NCBI GenBank assembly: GCA_018343915.1
Contig: JABRWF010000005.1
Coordinates: forward strand, 779,001 to 843,000
From: Agroathelia rolfsii
Taxonomy: Eukaryota > Basidiomycota > Agaricomycetes > Amylocorticiales > Amylocorticiaceae
Direction: 5' to 3'
Length of the DNA stretch: 64,000 bases
Shown here: in pieces, positions 1-11,258 of the stretch
Numbering within the stretch: the stretch's first letter is position 1
Layout: each line of letters begins with the position of its first letter
Program-made: the position numbers and the translations under genes
The notes under the pieces: generated by a model
Databases searched by the model: none
Seen by the model: only the letters and a program-made list of their open reading frames with translations
What the model was told of the DNA's origin: nothing

Positions 1-3000
1 GAAGAGACAGAGGGAGGCAGCTGCAGGTCTTTTTGAGAGGCCCGGGGCCAGCAGCAACAAGTGCAGTCTTATGTACAAGAAAAATAGCTAATTCGAATTA
101 TGCCTCAATCGGGACTTGAATTCTGGGTCCGGATCATATGGACTCCGGCATCGGCCATCAGATTCTCTGTCCATGATCTACAAAATGCGGAGTTGCAAAA
201 AATATATATATGTCGAGTCCAGCCTTCGGATGAGGTCCACAGCTACCGATCCATGGTTTGGCCGTCGCTTCATCACCGCTGTCCCCCCCTCGCGGCCTGT
301 GTTGTATTCTAGCGAGTGCATCGTCTGGCATGTACATGTACTACTATGCCCGCCGTTCTGTCTGCACCCTCTCCCTGGTTGCTCTAGCCTGGGATCTGCG
401 GCTCTGCAGATGGGAAATCAACATGGCTGCAAGTGCTGGTGTATGATCTTAATAGTTTATCAAAAATTATATCAGATCTTGTCACCACGGATTCTTTTCT
501 GCGAAGCCCTTCGAGCTATGGGCCCAGCAAGAGAGAAGGGGGTATCCATTGTAGCATAACCCCCTCTGATGGTGCATTCCCTGGTCTCAAACATGCTTAT
601 GCTCTGATGGTAGCGATTGTAAGCAGCACTACCCGCTACTAGCTGTGCACCGGATGTTAAAAAAGAAACAAGCTAGCAAGCTGGGAGCCGGGGGTAGCAC
701 AGCAGTCCCCCCATTCCAGCCCTCCAACGCCCTTCCATTCATGTCGACATTCAGCTGGATTGCACCATGGCGTGCCGCGAGACCCGATATGCTTCATGTT
801 CATAATACCATCAGCACTCCATACATTGCTCATAGCATCAGTCATCATCACTGCATCAGTTACCATCATCATCACTCTCCACAAAAACGAGATCGGCATG
901 ATGATGGTCAAATGCTCGCCGGAGAATCCGCTTTATCGCGAACCACCATTCGGGTCATCCCGCAGAGAGGTTGCATCTGTATATGCATGCTATACCATGA
1001 ATCTAAGCTAAATGGGTGTATTGCCATCCATGACTATTGCTCATGGTGCATGCACATAAGCACATGATGCGTAATCCTACACATGCACTGGCATTGCGCT
1101 TAGCTGTGAGAAGATACTTGAAAGCGAAGACCAGCAGACAAACGGTGGGTCGGAGGCGATATGAAGCGGCATGGGGAATGCCCCGATCAGATGATCATGC
1201 GTCGGCCCTGATGATGTTATTTGTAATTTGTTTAGTAATCATACGCTGTTCGATTGGACCATTTGGCGCAACAAGCGCAGACAGAAAACACAATTTATGA
1301 AGGAAGAAGTCCCCCCCCCCCCCCCCTTGGACGGACGGGGTCTTCGCTACACTTCTCATGCGATGCGGAGCGGAGCGAATTGTACTCATCGGACGAATGT
1401 GCTGTCATGCGCTGTGTCTCCGACATACGCTAGTCAAGAGTGCCGGTTCAGGGAGCAGTGCTACTGCTGTCCCAATTTACTTCGTCTGATGGATAACTTG
1501 AACTCCTACCCCTCCCTTTCTACTATCACACCAAGATAATCACGTATCAAGGTATCTTTGTTTGCTCCCATCAGCTAGCCGTGATTTCAGAGCGACAACA
1601 GATGGTAAGTCTGAGTTCTCCAACACTTTCTTGAATGGGCCTGTGCTGAACACTGAAGTCGCCCCAGATGCAATCAAGTAAAGCTTGACGAGATGATGTG
1701 ATAATCATGAAGGCCAACATATCATGATTTTCGGGCCCGATCAATTTGTTCCAATACGGTTGAGATATGATAACTGTGAGTGGCAGAAGAAGTGTCTCCC
1801 ACTGGCATTGTACCACCTGAGTCTTAATCCTCTTAAGCTTATCATAACGGGCTAACATGCTAACACTGCTCCCCTGCTTTGCAGTACTCTAATATTATCT
1901 AGGCGTTATCACCTCTGTTTCTTTTTTCAACATTCGGGCCGCCAGCTCCAAATGGTGCCATCTGACCATATTGTAACACTAGGACCCACACGCACTCACA
2001 TACGTACACAACAGTTATCTAACTTGCGTCCCTGACGAGGGGAGCAGCCGAAGGGGGGGTGTCTGGCCATTCATAAGACAACCCCCCCCCCTCGGGTGCA
2101 GTAAAGCAGTGGCGCATCATCCACGGACACAGGACCTCCATTCACCATCATCATTAGCCATCATCAAGTTATCATGCGCACCCCTACTGCATGACCACGA
2201 TACCAAGGGCTCTGTAGCAAAACTGCCCTTTCTATTCTTAGCAGCGACAGCGACACAACCCTGATCAGGTTGACCAATCGCCGGAAAGTGTTTGAGAGGG
2301 TGAGAAAGCTCTTGATCACGTTGCTGATGTACAATATCATACTCCGATGTCAAACCGAGGTCAGGGAGAAAATTCATCGCTGTAAGGACTTCGAAGGGTA
2401 GGGGACAGCGAGGCATGGAAAAAATGTCCTGTGAAAAAAGTACGGTGCCGACGCGCTCGCGCCCTTGCGGACGTGACGTTTCGGTCCTTGGCGCAACGCT
2501 TCTTTGACCGAGAGCGGGAGCGACCGTTGCTTCTTCTGCTTACTACCCCTGCTTTCATGATGAATAATGTGTCGTTTCTGATATGCACATTGATAGAAAC
2601 AACGGAAGTAACTGATCCCATAGAACCTTCTCCATTGACATTTCCTTCAATTGTAGATGCTTTCTTTTTTCTTTATTCTTCCACTGAACGGAGCCTACGA
2701 AGGTGCATGCATCCTATAAGGCATCTGAATGTCCATGAACGTGGTGTGTGTTTGTATGGAAAGGGGGAAGGGGAGTGTTCGGCGCCATCACTGATAACTA
2801 CATACTCGATCACACGCCAACGTTTGGTACAGCGCTAGCCTTATAGCCTGTCGCAGCTCACATATAAATTGAGGTCCACCTGTGCATGCGGACCAGCGCC
2901 AAAGAAGGAGAGAGAGGGATATTCTTGGTGCTGTGATCCCGGGGTTTCCCCCGAAATATGGAATCCGGTTTCTTGTCTGTCAGTTTCTTTGCCTATTTGA

Positions 3001-6000
3001 GACTCTAATGTGTACCATAAGGGAAGAATCGATTAGACACGGCCGCTCCCGTAGGCATCGGACGCGCATCGTCTACGGTTTCTGTTTTGTAGCCCTGTTT
3101 TTCTGGGTCCTGTCTCTCCTCAGTCAGTGAATCGGCTGTTTCGTTCCTGCACTTCGTCCTCCCTTACACCATATTGATTTCATTATCATTCGTGCAATGA
3201 CATTACTTTATCAATGACATCAAGAAAAGATGATGTCCTATCATCAAAAAGCCACTGGAAACTGCCGAGCACTCGTGATCAGACGCGAAGATGTAAGCGT
3301 CGTCCTGTACGTCCATAATGCTTGCGTGCCAGTCCTAGTAAGATGCTGTGAAGTTGACATTGACACAGGTCCGCAGTTTGACCTTTTAAGCCCTGTGAAA
3401 GATATTTCTGATGATATTGTCGTTACCGTTGTCATCCGAGATAGGGAGGAGGAAGAAGAAAAGTAGAATGAAACACCATTATGACTACGTTCGATTAGCA
3501 ATCAGTGTTAGGTTACATGGACCTAGCTTGAGGGTTACATCATCAAAGATGCGATTCACGCTTGCATGTATGATTGTACTACTGATCGCACTACCCTCAC
3601 TTTCATATTTAGACCGGTGATTCTTTGTTTTGTTTCATTTTGTAGGATAATAAAAAAAAGATAACAATAGCCTTACGAGGGATAGCTTCTCCAGAATCTC
3701 CACCGGTTCAGTTTTGTGTAGCTATTGTATCCCGAGGGGGCTCGGATATGATGGCTACGATTGCGTCGGTCCATGTAATGATGTCCATGGCGTCACAGGC
3801 AACATCGTGTGTCATTTCAAGTTAGTACTGCTGATTAACCTGAACCGTAAACCCATGATCTTTAAGTTCAAGTTACTCGCCAATACTACCTCGTGTTTTC
3901 ATTCTCAGGCTGTTGCCTGCCAGTGGGTCAGCCATTCGTAGGCTCTTCAAGCCCCTGTTCTCAAGCTATTTCCTCAGGCCGACTGCGTTATGGCCTATGT
4001 TGCAATTCAACCTAAAGTTGTACGGTGTTTGTAACTTGAACTTGAAGAACTTGAACTTGCAATCGCCACTGGTGACTTGGAGCATCCGACCTCTGTTGGC
4101 TTGTCAAGAAAGCTCAATGGCCGACGGCCGTCGAACAGTGGCCGCGGCGGCATGCATATGCATCATCAGCGTCCGAGTCGCTGACATCAACTACTGTGGC
4201 ACGTCAAAGGAACCTTGCATGCATCATTACGCACGGATGATATATTAAAAAAAATACCGTTATCATTTCATAGTTTGAACGTTGGGTCACTGTGGATGCG
4301 CTCATTACGAGGCTGGAATTGTTCCTTAGAGGGGCTCGACTTCGGAAGAATGTTCATCTCGTAGAGGTCCTAGCAATTTTCGCGATGTTCACGCCGACTC
4401 AAGTTCAAGGCTTGATAGCGACCTCTTCTTGGTGTTGTTTGGTCCTTTCTCGATGCCTTCTTCGAAAGCAAGGACTGCTACTTGCTTACTTTGGTTGAAA
4501 TATGTTTGCATGTACACAAAACTTGGACACATGACCAAATCTCTGTTCGGCGGACCACGACGACAGCTGCTGAAAATTTAATAGAGAAGATTAATTCACT
4601 TATAGTGAAGGGAGCCAGGATTATTCCTGACCTTTTTCTTTCTTTTTGGGCATTGCGTTCTTGTTCTTTGCGATTGTTATCAGACGATAAGTGCTTGAAG
4701 GCTGAACATTGGGGCATATACGACGTATTTCCGCATCCGAGTATTCCCGTAGCTGTGCTAACCCCCACATACATATATAATGCTCACCCGCAGCGGCGTT
4801 GACTAGATCTTTTACTGTTCAAGCTATGGGCCTAAGATGCGAGTGCTTTTCTCCGATCCATTAGCATATGCACCGGGTTCTGATGTTTCGGAATTCTCGC
4901 GACCCCATCTATATGCTGGTCGCCGCTCAGTTTTGCCACATCGGCAGCGGTATTATCCCATTCATGACTTGGGCGACAGCGCACCACTAGCAGCAGGGGA
5001 ACAATAAGAATACTGCATTGACTAGCGGGCAAAGAGTCACCGGTACATGACGTCACCGACTAGTCATCCGAAAAACCATTGGCACATCAACCTACAGGAG
5101 GAAACCAAGGGATAAAGGCATTTTGAGGAATTATTTTCCGAAGCTACACATTCTATGACAAGGCATGCTCTCAGATTCCGAACCACGCTAGGACGAGGAA
5201 CATTATCCAACGAAGATTGCACCGTCATTTTCAAGTCGTACTACTAGGCATCAACCTGGATCATGAATACCACGAGTAGTTCAAAGGATATGAGAAAAGA
5301 ATAAAGCAAGGGCAAAAGCGCCCGCAGCAGCTCATGCATCTATCCGTCCATCTCCTTGGGCAGCACGAACTTGTGTCCTTGTGAACAAATGAGTCATGAT
5401 CCGGACGGCATCAGCCCTTGGCTTGTTGTTCTTTTTTAAGCTGCTTGCATTTATCTCACGATATTGAGAGACAAACCAACTATTTTGAGAAACTTATTTT
5501 TACTAAGGGAGGTCAGTTACCCAAGTCTGCGGGCCTAGGCGCCAACCAGATTGCCAATTCGCGTACTGTAATAATCGACGTTTTCTTTATCGAATCTGGG
5601 GTTTCCAGCGTTACATGACGCCAACTGTGGTGCAGAATGAATAGATGGATGACGCATCAAATGCACCGCTTCATATATCACCTTAGGGGGAAGAGGGTTA
5701 TTTGTAGCTCTCCTACTTCATTCTGACAGAACTGAATTCACAGTAGCCTATATGTGTGGTAGTATAATGTACGCATTTCAAGCAATTCGAAGAACTTCGA
5801 AGCTCCGCTGGTGGTCAGTCGTATATACAGTCGTGTTCCAAATTCACTCACACAGGCTGGCAACGGGTCCAAAGGGCGCTTAAGCTTCCTTTGTGTACAA
5901 GCTGACGAAAAAAAAACGGGGGCTCAAAATGTAAATACCAAGATACGCGCAACGCGTGTCACTGATAATGGTAGTGCCGCTGACTTTTGAAGTTCTCCCA

Positions 6001-7722
6001 CCCTGCAACGTTTAATCCACCGGCGGCGATTGCAATCCACCCGTGAAGGGGTGGAACAAATAAAGGGTAATAGGGTGCGTGCATGAGACTGGGAAGTTAG
6101 GCGTGGGTACGAACTTCGCAAGAAGCCTAGTGGCCAATGCACGATAGGTCTGATGGGCCCAATGCATAGGGACAGACGCGTGTGGACGGAGCGAGCGCAT
6201 TCGCATATATTTACGGATTTAGACATGTATTTTGGGTGTATCCATCAATTCATGCATCAATTGTATTACACACGCATCAAATCAAGTACATACACACATG
6301 TATGTGTAATTGTGTATTTATTTATGCCCAAGTCAGACCATATATATGGTCATGGATCATGATATCGTATCAGTGTTGAATTGCCGCCACTTAGGTTAGT
6401 GGCTTTAGGGCTGTAAATACAGACGAATGCAGAGGAATCTTTTCTGTTTAGTTTATGATTAGGAATTATAAGACTGTGACTGTAGACGATTGATGGTCTG
6501 TTTTGATGAGGTATTGATGTGCTGATCGCAGCGCTTGATGTGGCATGCTTTTGGTGCCGTGATACTAGCATTGATTAGGTCATGATGCAATGATGATTGG
6601 AGCACGGTCAGCTCGGGGTGCTATTCATACTAAGGTTATGTTATGCGCGTGTATTCAAGCTTGAGTGCATGTAGTATTGGCATCATCATTCCATGCTTAA
6701 TCATCCAGAGGGTACAAAGCTCGGCAGTCGGGTTTACGTTGGCCGGGAGACGTTAACGGAGGAGGCCATGAAAGAGCAGAATATGGCCCATTCCACCCCA
6801 GAATGCGCTGCGGCCGCAACCGGACTGCGATGGACCAGGCTACAGAAAGCTGCCAGTGTTCTGTTTGCTGGCACGTCGGATTAACCTAGTGGGATCGCTA
6901 ATTGCAACCGGACACCACAGGTCCATAGACTATGCCAGCAAAAGAACGAGAGAGCTTTTCTTTTTCGAATACAACCTGAAGTTCTTCAACTTAGAATGCA
7001 TCGTCGCGACCGACTTGGATCCCGAGTTCCTGTCGGTTCCGCGAAACTTGAGTTGAATGACGTTGGGATGATTACTAGTAAAAAGAGCAAAAATACGACT
7101 GTGACGCCATACGTCTAGTTAGCGCATTACCATTTATGCCATGTTTGCTTATCAGGAAGTTCTTCTGCTAACTGCCATGGACAGCCAGTAACTACCGACT
7201 GGCATGTACATGTGTTTATTTCAGGTTGGAGCAGACTGCGTCTCCAGCGATATCATCAGTGGAACCGAAGTGATAACACCGAAGGAAGACCCGAAGATTT
7301 GAAACAATCATTTGAAGCTTATCATCTATTGTACATTCCCTATATGTGCTAGGAGAGAAAATTCAAGTAGCATCGGTGTTATCATCATGCTTGAAGGTGC
7401 TTTAAAAGTGCCCAGACTTAGATACCATACCACAAAATGAATATCAAGCAAGAGAAGGTCTAAACACATCCAACATCTCCAGCATACTAGTCACCTCTAA
7501 CATATTCTGACGTTCGCCGGCGCTCACACGATACCCAAAGGATATTATCAACATCTGTGACACTACAGCTAGGCTTACCATCTCCGTGTGAGGCTGCGTT
7601 ACTCCTTCAATTAATTAAAACGATAAGCACACGAATAGAAAGTAAATCAACAATACATTCATGGATAGGCGATAATAAGTTTAATGTGGTGTATAAAAGA
7701 ATAGTACAAATCAACTCCAAAT
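1..7722. other. gene-poor left end, no supported gene
   Basis: No stretch here gives a protein family I recognise, and the open frames are short, unspliced and of mixed composition on both strands. The sequence is AT-rich with scattered CAT/ATG-rich patches. It has a 16-nt C run at 1311-1326 and a G-run/C-run pair at 2053-2091. A CRE-like TGACGTCA lies near 5046. I see no terminal inverted repeats, long terminal repeats, reverse transcriptase or transposase motifs, so a decayed mobile element is possible but not shown. It may also contain non-coding RNA genes. Confidence 0.6.
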
Positions 7723-9251
7723 TTACTGCTCGCTGACAAATGCAGCAGCCATACCCATACCAGATCCAATGCACATGCTCGTGACGAACACCTTCGCGCC
7801 CGTTTGTTTTGAGATGTTGAGACCAGTAGCGATTTGCCGTGCACCAGCTAAAAAGTTCAAAGAAGAATTCCATGAGTACCATTGTTTTGTGTGACATCAA
7901 GAAGGGTAGTGCATGATACACGATGGGAGAAAAAGAAAGAAAAAGGACTTACTGCATCCGAGAGGATGACCAAAGGCGATGGCGCCGCCGTGGAGGTTGA
8001 CCTTCTCGAAAGGAATGCCGATTTCCCTGACACACCAATAAGCCTGGCTAGCGAAGGCTTCGTTGATCTCGTAGAAGTCCACATCGTCCTTCGTGATCTC
8101 AAGCTTCCTCAGTAGCTTGGGGATAGCATAGGCAGGGCCAACACCCATGATTCTAGGCGGAACACCGACGGCGGTGGCAGCCACAAACTTGCCGAGGATG
8201 GGGATGTTGAGTTTCTTGGCGACAGAGCGGCGGGCAAGGAGGACAGCGGCAGCACCGTCTGAAACCTGAGATGCATTGCCTATTTGAGAACGAGAGCGAT
8301 CAGATTATATGTAGCGTCGAATGGTGGACAGTCGTATTTACCTGCGTGTGTTGAGCCATCGCTACGGAACGAAGGCTTGAGCTTGGCAAGGCTCTCCTTC
8401 GTGACACCATCACGAATGCCATCGTCCCAGTCAACGACAACTTCCTTCGCCTCCTTAGTCTTAGGATCAACCCATTTAGCCTTGATAGGAATAATTTCTT
8501 CCTTGAACAGACCAGCTTTCATAGCCTTGGTGGCCTTCTGGAAGGAGCCTGCGGCAAACTCATCTTGGATCTCGCGAGAGATACCGTAGTCGCTGGCGAC
8601 GTTCTCAGATGTAATGCCCATAGGAATCAAGCAGTCCTCAGCCTCCTGGTTCTTTAGGACCTCCTCTGAGAAGCCATCAGGAATACCACCTGGGCCGTAG
8701 CCGAAGGTCATCGACTCGACACCAGCGCCTATGTTAAGAAAAGGGTTAGGATCATGGTAATTGAAGACACAGACAAGTAATAATACTTACCAATGCCGAT
8801 GTCGATCTGTCCAAGCTTGATTTGAGCGGCAATCTGGTTGACAGCAGCCAAACCAGAGGCACATTGACGGTTCAAAGTGCTGATAGGTGTCGAGATGGGA
8901 ATACCAGCATGGAGAGCCGCCATGCGTGCAGCTGTCGCGCCTCCACCTGGAGGAAGGACATTTCCAACTGCAATATCCTCAATCAAGCTGGGGTCGAGGC
9001 CAGTGCGAGTGTAAACGGCCTTGAGGACATTTGACAAGATTTCTTCAGGTCTTGTGTCCTTGAAGCCACCTTTCTTGCCCTAGATAAGAATTATGTGGGC
9101 GTTAGACACATTTGTCATCCACTGCTCAAGAAGCTAAATGTACCTTAGTCATGGCAGAACGCTTGGCAAAGAGAATGACAACATCGTCGTCGTGCTTTTC
9201 GAGCAGCTTGGCCTTGCCAGCTGATGTAGATGTGGATGGTGACGACGCCAT
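7723..9251 (-). CDS. POT1: 3-ketoacyl-CoA thiolase (acetyl-CoA acyltransferase)
   Basis: Thiolase catalyses the last step of fatty-acid beta-oxidation, splitting 3-ketoacyl-CoA with CoA into acetyl-CoA and a shortened acyl-CoA. Five exons: 9251-9144, 9079-8791, 8728-8342, 8279-7953 and 7847-7723, giving 411 residues; the yeast enzyme has about 417. Active-site motifs are visible: NRQCASGLAAV (acylated Cys), NEAFASQA, GHPLGC with its His, and CIGSGMG near the C-terminus (second Cys). After residue 16 (LLEKHDDDVVI) it aligns with yeast Pot1. It lacks the N-terminal RLxxxxxHL-type PTS2 that directs the yeast protein to peroxisomes, and it ends in SEQ, not a PTS1. An upstream exon or alternative start could supply a targeting signal. 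The gene identity is firm; peroxisomal location is not shown. Confidence 0.95.
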
Positions 9252-9317
9252 GGCTGGGAGTACAGAGGACAGAAGTATTGAGCTTACAACCGCTGTTGGG
9301 GAGCCTTGATATACACG

Positions 9318-9329
9318 CTCCGGAGGCGG
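9318..9329 (-). promoter_or_regulatory. CTCCGGAGGCGG element upstream of thiolase
   Basis: This 12-mer lies 67 bp before the thiolase start codon. An identical 12-mer occurs 105 bp before the Ayr1-like gene at 34277-34288, and both genes run on the minus strand. A CACGTG box lies next to it at 9350-9355. The core is a CCGG palindrome flanked by GG/CC, which could suit a zinc-cluster factor, but no known binding protein can be named from sequence. The rest of 9252-9777 shows nothing else I can interpret. Confidence 0.3.
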
Positions 9330-9777
9330 CTACTCCATTCGCCGAAGGCCACGTGAATCAGCGTCCCCGCACCGGCTATTGGGTTATCCGGCTACATTCC
9401 CCCCCACACTTCACGGACTGAGGCTTTGGAAACAGGCAGCCCGTGGGTTAGTAGCTGTGAACATCTTGCCAATACTCCGGCGAAACATACTCACATGGAA
9501 TATTTCACACACATAAGCACATAAAAGTATATAAGTACGATATACGGAAACAAGTTTTGACTGTTTTGACTAGGGACGGAGAGCAACCCGGGCACAACGC
9601 CGAAGTGAATCATGGCCGATACAGTAGGAGATACGGCGAGATTTAAATTCAGCCTCTCGCACAAGAATGTAACATCATTACATAAAAATTAGAGATTGAG
9701 ATAGTTAGAGGGGAAAGGCGCATGGTAGTCTCACACAAAAGTCCAAGTGTCAGACGATGCCAACACCATCAATGAAA

Positions 9778-10761
9778 CTATATAGCCGTATTACCGGCAC
9801 TGCTTGAGCCTGCATTTTGATTTGACGGATTACTTTTGCCTCCTCTTTTCCTTGGTTTCCCTCCGCTGTTATCGGGGCGACTTTGTTTCAGAGGAATGTA
9901 TCGCAGCGCTGTCGTCGCCAGATGCACGTCCGCCCATGGACGGGATGGATTAGGGTCTGCTTTGATGAAACCGGCTTCCTTGGGCGGAGGTGGAAGGCGA
10001 TCAGGTTCGTCCTCAACTTCACCTCTAGACGGTGCATTGGATGTTGCAGGTGATGGTGTTTTTCTAGTGTACGTGGAAAGCACTGGCCGCTTTGTCTTGG
10101 AATTCAGCGAGAGGACCTTGTGGACAGGCGGGTCGGGTGGTAACAGATGCAATGATGATGACGACGACGATGCTGAAAAGCTTGGTTGTACTGTTGAGGA
10201 CAGGGTAGGGAATGCGCCTGCTGCCTGACGTGCTTCAGCGATGATACGTTCCCGATCAGCAGCTTCCTTCACTAAGGTACTCGTGATCTGATCGTCGAGC
10301 CGTCTGATCAATATATCTCGCTCCGGAGGCGAAAGAAGGGGAGAGACACAATGAGGACAGGCGAACTGCGGTAGATTCACGTCGCATAGGATCAGCCCGC
10401 ATCTGAGACAGACAGGAGTGTACGGAGAGATGGGATGCCCTCTGGCTTCCACAGACAAAGGAACAGGAAATGGGAGTCTCAGCCTGTGTTCATTATCCCG
10501 AGACATATCAAGACATGGAGACCTACCTAGGCAAAAACACCCACCCTTGGGATCTTTTCGAGAACCGTTTTCTTTGTTCAAGGAATCGACGAGGCCTTCG
10601 AGTCTCGAGACCTCTTTGCTTTTGGGAGGAGATGGGCTTGCACCCTTTTTCCTGCTGCCCGCTGAAGCTGTATTCTGACTTTGCACAGGCATCTTCTTGC
10701 CTTTGGACTGAATAAGATCAGATGTGAACATTGATCCTCTTTGTCCGCTACGTGATGGCAT
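9778..10761 (-). CDS. TRIP4/Rqt4-type C2HC5 zinc-finger protein
   Basis: The family joins the ribosome-quality-control trigger (ASC-1/RQT) complex that splits collided ribosomes in the cytosol. Read without splicing it is 327 codons, but an 81-nt in-frame intron (10526-10446, donor GTAGGT, branch-like CTGAG, acceptor GAAG) interrupts the finger. Removing it joins CFCL to ARGHPISPYTPVCLRCG and then CPHC, which restores the family pattern of closely spaced Cys/His ligands; the retained form inserts 27 residues there. Exons 10761-10527 and 10445-9778 give 300 residues. The N-terminus is basic and low complexity. The C-terminal half is Ser/Pro-rich and ends in a Gly/Lys/Asn tail. The other domains of human TRIP4 are not visible, so this resembles the shorter fungal Rqt4. 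Confidence 0.75.
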   Translation of the reverse strand: MPSRSGQRGSMFTSDLIQSKGKKMPVQSQNTASAGSRKKGASPSPPKSKEVSRLEGLVDSLNKENGSRKDPKGGCFCLGRSPCLDMSRDNEHRLRLPFPVPLSVEARGHPISPYTPVCLRCGLILCDVNLPQFACPHCVSPLLSPPERDILIRRLDDQITSTLVKEAADRERIIAEARQAAGAFPTLSSTVQPSFSASSSSSSLHLLPPDPPVHKVLSLNSKTKRPVLSTYTRKTPSPATSNAPSRGEVEDEPDRLPPPPKEAGFIKADPNPSRPWADVHLATTALRYIPLKQSRPDNSGGKPRKRGGKSNPSNQNAGSSSAGNTAI

Positions 10762-11032
10762 TATTTCGATACAATGAATATACGAGAGATGGCAGAGGTT
10801 ATGTCTTTAAGTTCTGGTGAAGAGCGTAGAAGATGTATCGATGCAGGATATATAAGTTGAATCAGATCTGCCTAATGCTGAGCTAAGATTTAGAATGACT
10901 CAAAATCTTGTGTTTTCGGAACCGCGCTTGAGTTTGCTGGACATCATAATTGTGTAATTCGTACAGACATACGGCCACAAAAAGAATAATAGAAGCAGAA
11001 ATGAAGGAGAAAAAATAAAATAAAAAAGGAGC

Positions 11033-11113
11033 TGCTGCAGCGGAGAATCGAACTCCGGGCGGGTCGAGCTTGTTAAATGGCAACGACCCAGGTTACCACT
11101 ACCCCACTACAGC
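11033..11113 (-). tRNA. tRNA-Gly(GCC), 10-nt intron, copy 1
   Basis: Folds as a cloverleaf: acceptor GCTGTAG/CTGCAGC, D-stem GGGT/ACCT with a GG in the loop, anticodon stem GGTCG/CGACC, T-arm CGGAG-TTCGATT-CTCCG and discriminator A. The anticodon loop reads TTGCCA...T with GCC at 11079-11081. A 10-nt intron (11068-11077) sits at the canonical position after base 37. Two more copies occur at 16202 and 25796. The flanks 10762-11032 and 11114-11258 hold no other feature I can support. Confidence 0.9.
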
Positions 11114-11258
11114 TCATAACCAGTGTAACCAATTACACTAATCATATTTGGCATGCTGAGTGGCTTGTCACGGTCACGGTACCTAGGCGCGATCATGACC
11201 TTTGGCCCGTTCGGTTCGTGGATTAGGTGGTAATAAAGAAACCGCAACGGCAACTGAA

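Noticed and set aside
10318..10329. Third copy of the CTCCGGAGG motif
   Set aside because: It falls inside the coding sequence of the zinc-finger gene and matches only the core.
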